From Agrobacterium tumefaciens (GTDB lineage: Bacteria; Pseudomonadota; Alphaproteobacteria; Rhizobiales; Rhizobiaceae), in contig NZ_CP039888.1 of NCBI RefSeq assembly GCF_005221325.1, forward strand, positions 2,307,501-2,371,500: a DNA stretch of 64,000 nt, in the 5' to 3' direction. Position numbers and translations under genes: made by a program. This document shows positions 9,435-17,850 of the stretch, piece after piece; position 1 is the first letter of the stretch, and each line of letters begins with the position of its first letter. The notes beneath the pieces are model-generated. The model searched no databases and was not told the DNA's origin. It saw nothing but the letters and a program-made list of their open reading frames with translations.

Positions 9435-9474
9435 CCTGACGGTCTCAATTTCCTGAAAATCAGTTCGACAACAT

Positions 9475-9495
9475 GCTGTGTTAATGAGCCACAGC
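9475..9495 (+). promoter_or_regulatory. Hairpin abutting the ribosome-binding site of the 62-aa gene
   Basis: GCTGTG (9475-9480) and CACAGC (9490-9495) can pair around a 9-nt loop. The hairpin ends directly at the GGGAG ribosome-binding site (9496-9500), so it could modulate translation of the following gene. Confidence 0.35.
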
Positions 9496-9507
9496 GGGAG
9501 TATATTT

Positions 9508-9696
9508 ATGCAAAAGCAAGTTATTGAATTCGCTGGCGAACCCGTCGGCATCGTCATACCGGACAACGACCGGCTGAAGTTCATCGCGGTGAAGTTCCAC
9601 GTTCACGACCTGGACGAACAGAATTTCGACAGCGCCGATGACGTGCGGATCGCCATCCGCGATCTCGTGCGCAACCGGAATCTGGCCGCGGCCTGA
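9508..9696 (+). CDS. Small conserved-looking hypothetical protein, 62 aa
   Basis: Begins MQKQVIEFAGEPVGIVIP and continues with an acidic, amphipathic sequence that ends RDLVRNRNLAAA. GGGAG (9496-9500) lies seven nt before the ATG at 9508, which decides this start over the upstream in-frame ATGs at 9478 and 9484. There is no signal peptide, membrane segment or recognisable motif. Codon use looks like that of neighbouring genes, and a terminator-like hairpin follows at 9743. I do not recognise the family; a small soluble protein is all that can be said. Confidence 0.7.
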   Translation: MQKQVIEFAGEPVGIVIPDNDRLKFIAVKFHVHDLDEQNFDSADDVRIAIRDLVRNRNLAAA

Positions 9697-9742
9697 TGCG
9701 GGAAACCCGTCACTCGATCGCTGCCTCGTCCCCGTCAAAACC

Positions 9743-9794
9743 AAAGCGCGCCCAATATCGTATCCCGAACACCGGGTCGATGGCGCGCTTTTAG
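9743..9794 (+). terminator. Terminator-like hairpin after the 62-aa gene
   Basis: AAAGCGCGCC (9743-9752) pairs with GGCGCGCTTT (9782-9791) and is followed by T-rich sequence. An inner CCCG/CGGG hairpin lies in the 29-nt loop. Ten-base perfect stem; likely transcription end for the small genes. Confidence 0.7.
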
Positions 9795-9865
9795 TATATC
9801 AATTCGTCCGCCTAGCTGGCCGTAAGCCATTCAGGGCGTATTAAAAGTTCTGATGCAGTGAGCTT

Positions 9866-9929
9866 AAAAAAGCGCCTCCGAATCGCGATTGGCCTCTAAT
9901 CAGGATTCGTATACGGCCTTCCTGGCGCT
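9866..9929 (-). terminator. Minus-strand structured RNA 3' end with U-tract
   Basis: Read on the minus strand, AGCGCC (9924-9929) pairs with GGCGCT (9871-9876), and CGAATC (9904-9909) pairs with GATTCG (9879-9884) inside it. The structure ends in six U. This is either a far terminator of the Lrp-like gene or the 3' end of a small RNA covering roughly 9866-9985. No coding sequence is visible. Confidence 0.45.
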
Positions 9930-10051
9930 GCAAACTCTTCCCTCATTCCTTTTGCCCGCAGCAAGCCTTAAGGCTGCTGCTCGCCGCCAAGTCCTTGAAC
10001 TGAAAAGACCTTCTCTCCGCACGGATGCACGGTCGAAGGCCGGACATACAG

Positions 10052-10288
10052 TCAGAACGCGGTGAAGGTCAGCGTCGTCAGCGAGCGGACGATACCTGGA
10101 ATATTGACGATGTTCTCGTTGATGAATTTGCCGATATCCTCTTCCTGCGGAAGATAGATTTTCAGCATCAGATCATATTCGCCGCTGGTGGAATAAAGCT
10201 CCGAAACCAGTTCGGTTTTATAAATGGCGTCGGCGACATCATAGGTCTTGCCGGGCACGCATTGAAGCTGAACAAAAATGGGCTTCAC
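10052..10288 (-). CDS. Stand-alone Lrp/AsnC ligand-binding (RAM) domain protein
   Basis: A 78-aa protein that corresponds to the C-terminal effector-binding domain of Lrp/AsnC regulators (KPIFVQLQCVPGKTYDVAD, ending SLTTLTFTAF) without any helix-turn-helix. I choose the GTG at 10288 because a GGGAG ribosome-binding site lies six nt upstream; that same sequence abuts the in-frame ATG at 10294 too closely for use. Family proteins oligomerise through this alpha-beta fold and bind small molecules such as amino acids. It could act as a co-regulator or amino-acid sensor; its partner is not evident. Confidence 0.85.
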   Translation of the reverse strand: MKPIFVQLQCVPGKTYDVADAIYKTELVSELYSTSGEYDLMLKIYLPQEEDIGKFINENIVNIPGIVRSLTTLTFTAF

Positions 10289-10391
10289 GGACATCTCCCG
10301 TATTGGAACTTGCGGTGCGTGGCGCCGTCCGCCACACGTCATGGCGCACTATTGGCTTAGCCGCGCCGCTCTTGCAAGACCGAGCCCCGGT

Positions 10392-11318
10392 TTACGCCGA
10401 AAAGTCTTCGCCGCCGCCATCTCTGCCGATTGCAGCCTGAGAAACGATCCAGCGTCGGAAACTTTCGAGTGGCGGATAGCTGGCGCGATCCGGCATGCAG
10501 GCAAGATAATAGGCCTCGTCGCTTTCCACTTCCCCCGGAACGGCCGCGACCAGACGGCCGCTTCGCAATTCCTCCTCGATCATGAAGGAAGGCACAAGCG
10601 AAGCCCCGACGCCAGCGCTCGCCGCCTCGGCAATCGTCGTGAACTGATCGAACAGCATGCCATGCACATTGTCGAAACGCACATCATGGCTGCGAAACCA
10701 TTGTTCCCAGGCGTCCGGCCGGGTTGTCATGTGCAGCAGCGGCACATGCAGCAGATCATCCGGCCGAGAAAGCCCGTGACGTTCCTTGAAAGCCGGGCTG
10801 CACACCGGAATGACTTTTTCATGCATCAGGAAAACCAGCTCGGTGCCCGGCCAATGCGGCAATCCGAAATGGATCGCCGCATCGACGGTATCGGTGCGGA
10901 AGTCGAACAGCGACGACCGCGTCAGAAGATTAACGGAAACGCCGGGATGCCGGGCGATGAAATCCGGAAGGCGCGGCACCAGCCAGCGCGTGCCGAAGCT
11001 GGGCAGGACACCGAGATTGAGCGTGCCGCCATCCGGATTGGCGCGCAGGTTGAGCGACGCCGTCGAAATACGCCGCAAAGCCTCGCGGATTTCCCGCGCA
11101 TAACCTTCCCCCGCCCGGGTCAACCGGATGGTCTGCCGTTCACGCAGAAACAGCGCCACGCCAAGCTGCTCTTCAAGCGCCAGAATCTGCCGGCTGACCG
11201 CACCCTGTGTCAGGCCCAGCTCCCTTGCCGCAGCCGTAACGCTACCGGTGCGCGAGGCGGCCTCGAAGGCTGCCAGCAGCGAAAGCGACGGCAGAAAACG
11301 GCGCGGCGGCAGGACCAT
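10392..11318 (-). CDS. LysR-type transcriptional regulator (GcvA-like)
   Basis: 308 aa with an N-terminal winged helix-turn-helix (FEAASRTGSVTAAARELGLTQGAVSRQI) and a LysR substrate-binding domain. It is divergent from an FAD-dependent oxidoreductase gene, with 130 bp between the starts, the classic layout for a LysR regulator controlling its neighbour. The intergenic region has a near-palindromic GATATGTCGATATTC segment that might belong to its binding site. The inducer is unknown, but an amine or amino acid is plausible given the oxidoreductase family. Confidence 0.92.
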   Translation of the reverse strand: MVLPPRRFLPSLSLLAAFEAASRTGSVTAAARELGLTQGAVSRQILALEEQLGVALFLRERQTIRLTRAGEGYAREIREALRRISTASLNLRANPDGGTLNLGVLPSFGTRWLVPRLPDFIARHPGVSVNLLTRSSLFDFRTDTVDAAIHFGLPHWPGTELVFLMHEKVIPVCSPAFKERHGLSRPDDLLHVPLLHMTTRPDAWEQWFRSHDVRFDNVHGMLFDQFTTIAEAASAGVGASLVPSFMIEEELRSGRLVAAVPGEVESDEAYYLACMPDRASYPPLESFRRWIVSQAAIGRDGGGEDFSA

Positions 11319-11448
11319 ATTCCCTCACGGAATGAACTCTTGACGATATGTCGATATTCAACAGACGGAGTGGTTTGTAAAGTCTCATAAACAAGGGCTT
11401 GTCACTCATACGCAAATCAAATGAACTCGCCCGCAATATGGTGGAACG

Positions 11449-12732
11449 ATGTACAACGACCCCCGCTCGCATGGCCTCTGGGAAAAGACCGCGCCGCAGC
11501 CGCCCGTGACGCCTGCACTGCAAGGGGATGCGGTTGCCGACGTCGTGGTTGTCGGCGGTGGTTTCACCGGACAATCCGCCGCGCTGCATCTTGCCGAACG
11601 CGGTCTGGACGTCGTTCTGCTGGAAGCGAAAGAGATCGGTTTCGGCGGCGCGGGGCGCAATGTCGGCCTCATCAATGGCGGCATGTGGGTCATGCCCAAA
11701 GAGCTTCCCGATGTGCTGGGTGAAACTTACGGCGAACGGCTTCTCGATCTTCTGGGCGATGCCCCGCTTCTGGTGCGTGAGCTGGTGGAAAAACACGGCA
11801 TCCCCTGCGAGATCGAGAAAAACGGTACGCTGCATTGCGCCGTCGGCGAAAAAGGGCTCGCCGAAATCCGCGAGCGCTGCGCGCAATGGTCGGCAAGGGG
11901 CGCGCCCGTTCGTGTTCTCGACGCCGAGGAAACGGCGAGGCATATCGGCAGCAACGCCTATTCCGGTGCGCTTCTCGACAGCCGCGCCGGCACGATCCAG
12001 CCGCTGGCCTATGTTCGTGGCCTTGCTGGCGCGGCACAGAAGGCCGGCGTCCGGCTGCATACGGCAAGCCCGGTCATCGACACCGGCCGCAACGGCGCAA
12101 AATGGGTGGTGAAAACCGCTGAAGGATCGGTGACGGCAAAATGGATTGTCGTCGCAACCGAGGCCTACAGCACCGGCCCCTGGCGGATCATCCGCGAGGA
12201 ACAGGTTTACCTGCCCTATTTCAATTTCGCGACAAGGCCGCTCAGCGACAATCTGCAGAAAAGCATCCTGCCCGGCCGGCAAGGCTGCTGGGATACGAAG
12301 GAAATCCTTTCATCCTTCCGCATGGACAAGGCCGGTCGGCTCGTCTTCGGCAGTGTCGGTGCGCTGCGTGGCACCGGCGCCGCCATCCATCGTGCCTGGG
12401 CGAAACGCTCGCTGAAGCGGCTTTTCCCGCAGCTGGGCGATGCGGAATTCGAATGTGAGTGGTACGGCCAGATCGGCATGACGGACAATGCCGTGCCGCG
12501 CTTCCACAAATTTGCGGATAATGTCGTCGGCTTCTCGGGTTACAACGGCCGCGGCATCGCGCCGGGCACGGCCTTCGGCAAAGTGATTGCGCAGCATATT
12601 CTCGGCGAAATCGCCGAAGCCGATCTGCCCTTGCCGGTAACGGAGCCGAAAGCACAGGCTTTTCGCGCGGTGAAGGAAGCCTATTACGAGGCGGGCGCGC
12701 AGATCGCCCATTTCGCCGGCGAGCGATTTTGA
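11449..12732 (+). CDS. FAD-dependent oxidoreductase (DAO/PuuB-like)
   Basis: 427-aa flavoprotein of the D-amino-acid-oxidase superfamily. The N-terminal dinucleotide motif VVVVGGGFTGQSAALHLAERG is followed at the second beta strand by an acidic residue (VVLLEAKEIGFGGAGRN), as in FAD binders. The C-terminal GFSGYNGRGIAPGTAFGK is characteristic of gamma-glutamylputrescine oxidase-like members. It probably oxidises an amine or amino acid. It is regulated, by inference, by the divergent LysR gene. A ribosome-binding site (GGTGGAACG) precedes the ATG. The substrate is not determinable. Confidence 0.9.
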   Translation: MYNDPRSHGLWEKTAPQPPVTPALQGDAVADVVVVGGGFTGQSAALHLAERGLDVVLLEAKEIGFGGAGRNVGLINGGMWVMPKELPDVLGETYGERLLDLLGDAPLLVRELVEKHGIPCEIEKNGTLHCAVGEKGLAEIRERCAQWSARGAPVRVLDAEETARHIGSNAYSGALLDSRAGTIQPLAYVRGLAGAAQKAGVRLHTASPVIDTGRNGAKWVVKTAEGSVTAKWIVVATEAYSTGPWRIIREEQVYLPYFNFATRPLSDNLQKSILPGRQGCWDTKEILSSFRMDKAGRLVFGSVGALRGTGAAIHRAWAKRSLKRLFPQLGDAEFECEWYGQIGMTDNAVPRFHKFADNVVGFSGYNGRGIAPGTAFGKVIAQHILGEIAEADLPLPVTEPKAQAFRAVKEAYYEAGAQIAHFAGERF

Positions 12733-12750
12733 CTCAAGCTGCCGACTCGA

Positions 12751-12838
12751 CGACATCCTTGGGCTTGTCCCAAGGATCCAATCACGTCGCATTAAAATGA
12801 CACGTCACAGATGCTCGGGACAAGCCCGAGCATGACGA
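12751..12838. repeat. RIME-like pair of intergenic palindromes
   Basis: Two palindromes lie back to back: ATCCTTGGG-CTTGT-CCCAAGGAT (12755-12777) and ATGCTCGGG-ACAAG-CCCGAGCAT (12811-12833). The second is an inverted, slightly diverged copy of the first, and GACG/CGTC-like ends border both. This is the layout of Rhizobium-specific intergenic mosaic elements (RIME), which occur in many copies in rhizobial genomes. Here it sits behind the oxidoreductase gene and may end or stabilise its mRNA. Confidence 0.75.
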
Positions 12839-12902
12839 AGCCAGAATTTTCAGCTTAACCATCTCCTCACAAAGACATCCGCAGCCGCGCTTTCCCCACC
12901 TC

Positions 12903-12930
12903 ATCGATATATCCTTGAAAATATAATGAT
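12903..12930 (+). promoter_or_regulatory. Candidate Mo-box 1 upstream of modA
   Basis: ATCGATATAT, an 8-nt spacer, then ATATAATGAT: an imperfect inverted repeat resembling the ModE-binding Mo-box. Published work on A. tumefaciens describes two Mo-boxes in the modA promoter, which agrees with finding this and the next site. Confidence 0.65.
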
Positions 12931-12946
12931 TGCCCTATAGGCCTAT

Positions 12947-12970
12947 CGTTATATTCATCAGAATATATCT
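12947..12970 (+). promoter_or_regulatory. Candidate Mo-box 2 upstream of modA
   Basis: CGTTATATT-CATCAG-AATATATCT, 15 nt before the modA start. The left arm is a canonical Mo-box half (CGTTATAT); the right arm matches six of nine positions. Repressor bound here would block modABC transcription. Confidence 0.7.
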
Positions 12971-12985
12971 AACCGGGGACAAACC

Positions 12986-13777
12986 ATGAGACTTATGCGC
13001 CGCAGCTTCTTCAAAACCATTGCCGCCGCCACATCCTTCTGGGTGGTGGCCTCCTTCATGGCTGCTCCGGCCCATGCCGCCGAAAAGGTTACAGTTTTTG
13101 CCGCCGCGAGCATGAAAAACGCGCTCGACGCCATCAATGCCGAATGGGCGAAGGAAAGCGGCAACGAGGCGACGGCTTCTTATGCCGCAAGCTCGGCGCT
13201 CGCCAAGCAGATCGAGCAGGGCGCACCGGCGGATATTTTCATCTCTGCCGACCTCGCATGGATGGACTATGTCGCCGACAAGAAGCTGATCAATGCCGAC
13301 AGCCGCTCCAACCTTCTCGGCAACCGCATCGTTCTCGTGGCGCCTGCCGACAAGGCAAAGCCGGTCGAGATCAAGCAGGGCTTCGATCTTGCGGCTCTCG
13401 TGGGCGATGGCCGCCTCGCCATGGGCGCGGTCGATTCCGTTCCCGCAGGCAAATACGGCAAGGCCGCACTGGAAAAGCTCGGCGTCTGGTCTTCGGTCGA
13501 AAAGAAAGTCGCCGGCGCGGAAAGCGTTCGCGCCGCCCTGCTGCTCGTCTCGCGCGGCGAAGCGCCCTACGGCATAGTTTACCAGACCGACGCCGCCGCT
13601 GATCCCGGCGTGAAGATCGTCGGCGCCTTCCCGGAAGACAGCCACCCGCCGATCATCTATCCGGTCGCCATTCTCTCGGAAGCAAAATCGCCGGCAGCGA
13701 AGTCCTATCTGGATTTCCTGAAGTCCGCGAAAGCGACGCCTTTCTTCGAAAAGCAAGGCTTTACCGTTTTGAAATAA
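12986..13777 (+). CDS. modA: Molybdate ABC transporter substrate-binding protein ModA
   Basis: Periplasmic molybdate receptor of 263 aa. The Sec signal peptide ends at APAHAAE. The mature protein begins KVTVFAAASMKNALDAIN, the ModA signature in which the first Ser/Ala cluster binds the oxyanion. Further family segments are ASSALAKQIEQGAPADIFISAD and a C-terminal PVAILSEAKSPAAKSYLDFL. First gene of modABC, preceded by two Mo-boxes, so it should be repressed by the short ModE when molybdenum cofactor is plentiful. Confidence 0.97.
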   Translation: MRLMRRSFFKTIAAATSFWVVASFMAAPAHAAEKVTVFAAASMKNALDAINAEWAKESGNEATASYAASSALAKQIEQGAPADIFISADLAWMDYVADKKLINADSRSNLLGNRIVLVAPADKAKPVEIKQGFDLAALVGDGRLAMGAVDSVPAGKYGKAALEKLGVWSSVEKKVAGAESVRAALLLVSRGEAPYGIVYQTDAAADPGVKIVGAFPEDSHPPIIYPVAILSEAKSPAAKSYLDFLKSAKATPFFEKQGFTVLK

Positions 13778-13830
13778 GCTTGCTCCAGGCCCGCTTCCCG
13801 GCGGGGCATGAAACATGATGATTGCAGGAT

Positions 13831-14538
13831 ATGGCATTGCATTGGTGGACACTCAGCGCTGAAGAATGGACGGCAATCAGGCTCAGCCTGTGGGTGTCCT
13901 CCATCGCCATGTTTGCCAGCCTGCCCTTCGGCATAGCGGTGGCCGTGGCGCTGGCGCGCGGCCGCTTCTGGGGCAAATCGCTGCTCAACGACATTGTCCA
14001 CCTGCCCCTCATTCTGCCACCAGTCGTCACCGGCTTTCTGCTACTCGTTCTCTTCGGCCGCAGAGGTGCGATCGGTCAATTTCTCGATAGTTGGTTCGGC
14101 ATCGTCTTTTCCTTTCGCTGGACAGGGGCGGCACTTGCCTGCGCCGTCATGGCCTTTCCGCTGATGGTCCGCTCCATTCGTCTCTCCATCGAAGCGGTGG
14201 ACCGTAAGCTGGAAGAGGCGGCGGGGACATTGGGGGCAAGCCCGCTCTGGGTGTTCCTCACCGTCACCCTGCCCCTGACCCTGCCCGGCATCATCGCCGG
14301 CATGATCCTCGCTTTCGCCAAGGCCATGGGCGAATTCGGCGCGACCATCACCTTCGTTTCAAACATTCCGGGCGAGACCCAGACGCTGTCCGCCGCCATC
14401 TACACCTTCACACAGGTCCCGGGCGGTGATGCCGGCGCATTGCGCCTCACCATCGTTTCGGTCGTGATTTCCATGCTTGCCCTGCTCGTCTCGGAGTTTC
14501 TGGCCCGCATCATCGGGAAAAGGGTGAGCATGGAATGA
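13831..14538 (+). CDS. modB: Molybdate ABC transporter permease ModB
   Basis: Inner-membrane channel of the molybdate importer, about 235 aa with five predicted helices. The cytoplasmic EAA loop that docks on ModC is visible as [21 protein letters not shown]. The ATG at 13831 is preferred over an upstream TTG at 13822; neither has an ideal ribosome-binding site, so the start is slightly uncertain. It lies 53 nt after modA and overlaps modC by four bases. Confidence 0.95.
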   Translation: MALHWWTLSAEEWTAIRLSLWVSSIAMFASLPFGIAVAVALARGRFWGKSLLNDIVHLPLILPPVVTGFLLLVLFGRRGAIGQFLDSWFGIVFSFRWTGAALACAVMAFPLMVRSIRLSIEAVDRKLEEAAGTLGASPLWVFLTVTLPLTLPGIIAGMILAFAKAMGEFGATITFVSNIPGETQTLSAAIYTFTQVPGGDAGALRLTIVSVVISMLALLVSEFLARIIGKRVSME

Positions 14539-15611
14539 CACTTTCAGTCTCCACCCGTCACCGCCTCGGCACCTTCGAACTCGACGCATCCTTCACCTCC
14601 GAAGGCGGCGTCACTGCGCTGTTCGGACGTTCCGGCTCCGGCAAGACATCGATGATCCGCATCATTGCCGGCCTGCTGCGGCCGGATGAAGGACAGGTTT
14701 CACTCGATGGCGAATTGCTGGCCGATAGTGGGAAGCGCCTGTTTCTGCCGGCCCATAAGCGTCGCTTCGGTTATGTCTTTCAGGAGGCACGGCTCTTCCC
14801 GCATCTCAGCGTCGCGCAGAACCTGCGATACGGCAGATGGTTCGCCGCAGGCAAAGGCACAAATACGAATGACGACCGCATCATCGACATGCTCGGCATC
14901 GGCCATCTTCTGCAGCGCCACCCGAACAGGCTGTCGGGCGGGGAAAAACAGCGTGTCGCCATTGGCCGCGCGCTGCTTTCCTCCCCAAGACTGCTGCTGA
15001 TGGACGAACCGCTCGCCTCGCTGGATGAGCAGCGGAAGGCCGAGATCATTCCCTATCTCGAGCGGCTGCGCGACGAGACGAAAATTCCGATCGTTTATGT
15101 CAGCCATTCCATCCAGGAAGTCGCCCGCCTTGCAGACCGCATCGTGGTGATGAAAGACGGCAAGGTGGAGGCGGAAGGAAAAGCGGCCGAGGTGCTGTCG
15201 AGACCCGATTTCAGCACCCATCTCGAGTGGCGGGAAGCGGGCAGCATCCTTTCAGGAAACATCGAAAGCTTCGATGAACGGCATGGCCTTGCCGCCGTCC
15301 GGCTCAGCACGGCGTTACTGCAGGTTCCAGCAAAGAAGGCAACGCCGGACAGCCCCGCGCGGGTGCTGATACCGGCCCGCGATGTCATGCTGGCTCTGGT
15401 AAAACCCGAGGGCCTCAGCGCGCTCAACATTCTCGAAGGCCATGTCGCCAATGTCTCGGAGAGCGAGGACGGAATGGTGACGATCCTGGTGGATTGCAGC
15501 GGCGATATCATCCAGTCGCGCATCACCGACCTGTCGCGCGAACGGCTGCATCTGGAGCCCGGAAAACCGGTGCATGCGATCATAAAGTCGGCGGCTCTCG
15601 ATCCCTATTGA
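14535..15611 (+). CDS. modC: Molybdate ABC transporter ATPase ModC
   Basis: 358-aa ATPase that powers ModB. Walker A is GRSGSGKTS, the signature is [17 protein letters not shown], Walker B is [12 protein letters not shown] and the H-loop is [11 protein letters not shown]-terminal Mop/TOBE-like regulatory domain follows from about residue 290. The ATG overlaps the modB stop. Its 3' end overlaps the convergent modE-short gene by 32 bp. Confidence 0.96.
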   Translation: MTLSVSTRHRLGTFELDASFTSEGGVTALFGRSGSGKTSMIRIIAGLLRPDEGQVSLDGELLADSGKRLFLPAHKRRFGYVFQEARLFPHLSVAQNLRYGRWFAAGKGTNTNDDRIIDMLGIGHLLQRHPNRLSGGEKQRVAIGRALLSSPRLLLMDEPLASLDEQRKAEIIPYLERLRDETKIPIVYVSHSIQEVARLADRIVVMKDGKVEAEGKAAEVLSRPDFSTHLEWREAGSILSGNIESFDERHGLAAVRLSTALLQVPAKKATPDSPARVLIPARDVMLALVKPEGLSALNILEGHVANVSESEDGMVTILVDCSGDIIQSRITDLSRERLHLEPGKPVHAIIKSAALDPY

Positions 15612-15975
15612 GCGCATCATCAGGGTTACGGTTGGCCTCCAGCCAGTCGATATCCCCGCGCAGAGCCTCGTTCATCCGCTCCTCCATGCCACGATAACGC
15701 TCCAGCAATTCGGCGCCAAAAGCGGTGAGCGCAGCGCCTCCCCCCTGCTTGCCGCCGCGCTGTGATTCGATTACCGGGTGCCTGAACATGTGGTTCAGCG
15801 CATCCACCAGCAGCCATGCGCGGCGATAGGACATATCCATCGCCCGACCGGCGGCGGAGATCGATCCGGTCTCGGCAATCAATTCCATCAACTCGACCTT
15901 GCCGTGGCCCAGACGCTCCCCCGGCGGAAAATCGATGCGGAGAACGGATTTCAGCAGCGGGCGTGTCTCGCTCAT
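15580..15975 (-). CDS. modE: Short ModE regulator (DNA-binding domain only)
   Basis: Repressor of modABC. The 131-aa product has only the LysR/ModE-type winged helix ([30 protein letters not shown]) and lacks the C-terminal molybdate-binding Mop domains of E. coli ModE. I start it at the ATG at 15975, four nt after the stop of the upstream peptidase gene. Published work on the A. tumefaciens homolog (ModES, Atu2564) shows that it represses modA through two Mo-boxes, responds to molybdenum-cofactor status rather than to molybdate directly, and is cotranscribed with the upstream gene. The identification here rests on sequence and context. Confidence 0.92.
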   Translation of the reverse strand: MSETRPLLKSVLRIDFPPGERLGHGKVELMELIAETGSISAAGRAMDMSYRRAWLLVDALNHMFRHPVIESQRGGKQGGGAALTAFGAELLERYRGMEERMNEALRGDIDWLEANRNPDDALNRDREPPTL

Positions 15976-15979
15976 GAGT

Positions 15980-16984
15980 TCAAACACCCCGGCCATGAAT
16001 GTCACGATAGGCCCTCTGCGCCCCATCCACCGGCAGCACCGTCGCCTCATAGACGCCCCGCGCCACCGCCCGCGCCATCACTATTGTCGCGAGATAACAA
16101 AGCTCGGCAAAATGAACGCCGCCCTCAAGCGGTTTGTCGCCGGTCGCAGCCGCGAACATGGTATCGCCGTCGCTCGGCAGATGAGCGGGCAGAACCGCAC
16201 GCACCAGCCCGTCATGCGCCATGATGGAGAGCCGATGGACCTGCGCCTTGGTCAATGCAGCGTCGGTCACCACCGCGCCGATGGTCGTCGCGGTAAGATT
16301 GACGCCCTTGAGGCGAAGCGCCGTATCGTCAGCTGTAAAGCGCGCAGGAAAACCGCGATCGCCGAATTCGCCATGCACTTCAAAAGGTGCTGACCAGAAA
16401 TGGCGGCTCATGCCGACGGTTGCGGAACCAAGCGCATTGACGGCAACGATGGCCGCAACCTTGTATCCGCCAGAACTGATGGCGCTTGCCGAACCGAGCC
16501 CGCCCTTGAAGGTCGCGGTCGTCGCACCCGTTCCTGCACCCGCCGTTCCAAGTTCGAAAGGGTCGCGGCCTGCCGCCTTGAAAGCCGCATATCCCATCTC
16601 GCGATAGGGCGAATGCAGCCTCCAGTCCTTATTCCCGCCATTCAACAGATCCATGAGGATCGCCTGCGGGACGATGGGCACGCGGGTGGAGCCCACCTGC
16701 AAGCCACGGCCGATCTCCCGCAGCCCGGCCTGAACCCCGCCCGCCGCATCCAGCCCGAAGGCCGAACCGCCGGAAAGCACCAGCGCATCCACCGTTTCCA
16801 CCGTCATCGCGGGGTCCAGCAGACCGGTATCACGCCCACCGGGCGCACCGCCGAGAACCGAGCCGGAGGCGATGGCGGGCTTTTCGAAAACAATCGCTGT
16901 GACACCGGAGCCGAGGGAGAGATCGGTGACGTTGCCGACCAGAACACCGTCGATATCCGTGAGAAGATTGTTGCGTGCCGCCAT
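15980..16984 (-). CDS. P1 family peptidase (DmpA/NylC-like aminopeptidase)
   Basis: N-terminal-nucleophile hydrolase of about 334 aa; the start at 16984 follows an AGGAAAGGGG ribosome-binding site. Family landmarks are LSGGSAFGLDAAGGV, the GTAGAGTGATTATFKGG loop and TATTIGAVVTDAALTKAQ, where Thr233 aligns with the autoprocessing nucleophile of NylC-type enzymes. Such proteins cleave themselves and then act on N-terminal amino acids or amide oligomers. It is cotranscribed with the short modE; the published A. tumefaciens study found the homolog (Atu2565) dispensable for ModE function. Its physiological substrate is unknown. Confidence 0.88.
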   Translation of the reverse strand: MAARNNLLTDIDGVLVGNVTDLSLGSGVTAIVFEKPAIASGSVLGGAPGGRDTGLLDPAMTVETVDALVLSGGSAFGLDAAGGVQAGLREIGRGLQVGSTRVPIVPQAILMDLLNGGNKDWRLHSPYREMGYAAFKAAGRDPFELGTAGAGTGATTATFKGGLGSASAISSGGYKVAAIVAVNALGSATVGMSRHFWSAPFEVHGEFGDRGFPARFTADDTALRLKGVNLTATTIGAVVTDAALTKAQVHRLSIMAHDGLVRAVLPAHLPSDGDTMFAAATGDKPLEGGVHFAELCYLATIVMARAVARGVYEATVLPVDGAQRAYRDIHGRGV

Positions 16985-17072
16985 GCCGTTCCCCTTTCCT
17001 CCCGGTATCCCGCCGCCGCGGGGCACTGTCAACGCAAAAGGTGGCGTGCCAGACCTTGGCGGAAAGCCTCGA

Positions 17073-17846
17073 TCAGGAGAAAACCGCCGTCCCGATCACG
17101 GGTGTCGAAGGAACGGCCATATCCCGTGGCTCCAGTGGTCCCGAAAGATACGCCCGATGGCCAGCCTCTATGGCGCGGGCAAAAGCCTCCGCCATGCCGA
17201 CAGGATCACACGCACCGGCAACCGCCGTGTTAAGGAGGACGGCATCGTAACCAAGCTCCATCACGGTCACCGCATGGGAGGGCCGGCCGATCCCTGCGTC
17301 AACGATCAACGGCACGTCGGGAAACCGCGCCCGCATCGATTTCAGTGCCGTCAGGTTGAGCGGCCCCATGGCGCTGCCGATCGGCGCGCACCAGGGCATC
17401 AGTAACCTGCAGCCGGCCTCCAGCAGTTTCTCGGCCACGACCAAATCGTCCGTCGTATAGGGAAAGACTTCGAAACCCTCATCGCAGAGGATTTTTGCCG
17501 CTTCGACGAGCGCGAAGACATCGGGCTGCAACGTATCGTGATGGCCAATGACCTCCAGCTTGATCCAGTCCGTACGGAACACCTCGCGGGCCATCTTCGC
17601 CGTCAGCACCGCTTCCTTGGCGGTGTGGCAACCGGCCGTATTGGGTAGGATATGGCGGTCCAGTTCGCGGATCAGCTCGAAAAACTGACCGCCCTTCTTG
17701 GCCCCCGCCATTTCCCGTCGCAGCGAAATCGTCAGAATATCCGTATTGCTGGCCCGCACCGCATCCGCGAGCACGGCGGGGGACGGATAACGCGCCGTGC
17801 CGAGCAGAAGACGGGAAGAGACCTCGCGGCCATAAAGCGTCAGCAT
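17073..17846 (-). CDS. thiG: Thiazole synthase ThiG
   Basis: TIM-barrel enzyme (257 aa) that condenses 1-deoxy-xylulose-5-phosphate, dehydroglycine and the ThiS thiocarboxylate into the thiazole of thiamine. The imine-forming lysine lies in [16 protein letters not shown], and the phosphate-binding segment is [17 protein letters not shown] ([20 protein letters not shown]). The ATG at 17846 is four nt past the thiS stop. It is the last gene of thiCOSG; thiE does not follow, so phosphate coupling must be encoded elsewhere. Confidence 0.97.
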   Translation of the reverse strand: MLTLYGREVSSRLLLGTARYPSPAVLADAVRASNTDILTISLRREMAGAKKGGQFFELIRELDRHILPNTAGCHTAKEAVLTAKMAREVFRTDWIKLEVIGHHDTLQPDVFALVEAAKILCDEGFEVFPYTTDDLVVAEKLLEAGCRLLMPWCAPIGSAMGPLNLTALKSMRARFPDVPLIVDAGIGRPSHAVTVMELGYDAVLLNTAVAGACDPVGMAEAFARAIEAGHRAYLSGPLEPRDMAVPSTPVIGTAVFS

Positions 17847-17850
17847 GGCC

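Larger units (their letters stand above)
9697..10051. other. 355-bp gene-free stretch rich in hairpins
   Basis: No credible ORF is present. It holds the 9743 terminator (plus strand), the 9866 hairpin with U-tract (minus strand), a GCAGCAAGCC/GGCTGCTGC hairpin at 9958-9980, and a hairpin at 10007-10039 (CCTTC/GAAGG, CCG/CGG) followed on the minus strand by TCTTTTC, a plausible terminator for the Lrp-like gene. The density of structure suggests a small RNA may be encoded here. Confidence 0.45.

Noticed and set aside
9345..9584. 79-codon minus-strand ORF across the small genes
   Set aside because: No ribosome-binding site and it runs through the hairpin ahead of the 62-aa gene; the plus-strand small genes have better signals.
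9841..10045. 6S RNA
   Set aside because: A plus-strand segment (GCCTTAAGGCTGC...CCTTGAAC) recalls part of E. coli 6S RNA, but I could not trace a full 6S fold and the gene context does not fit; not claimed.
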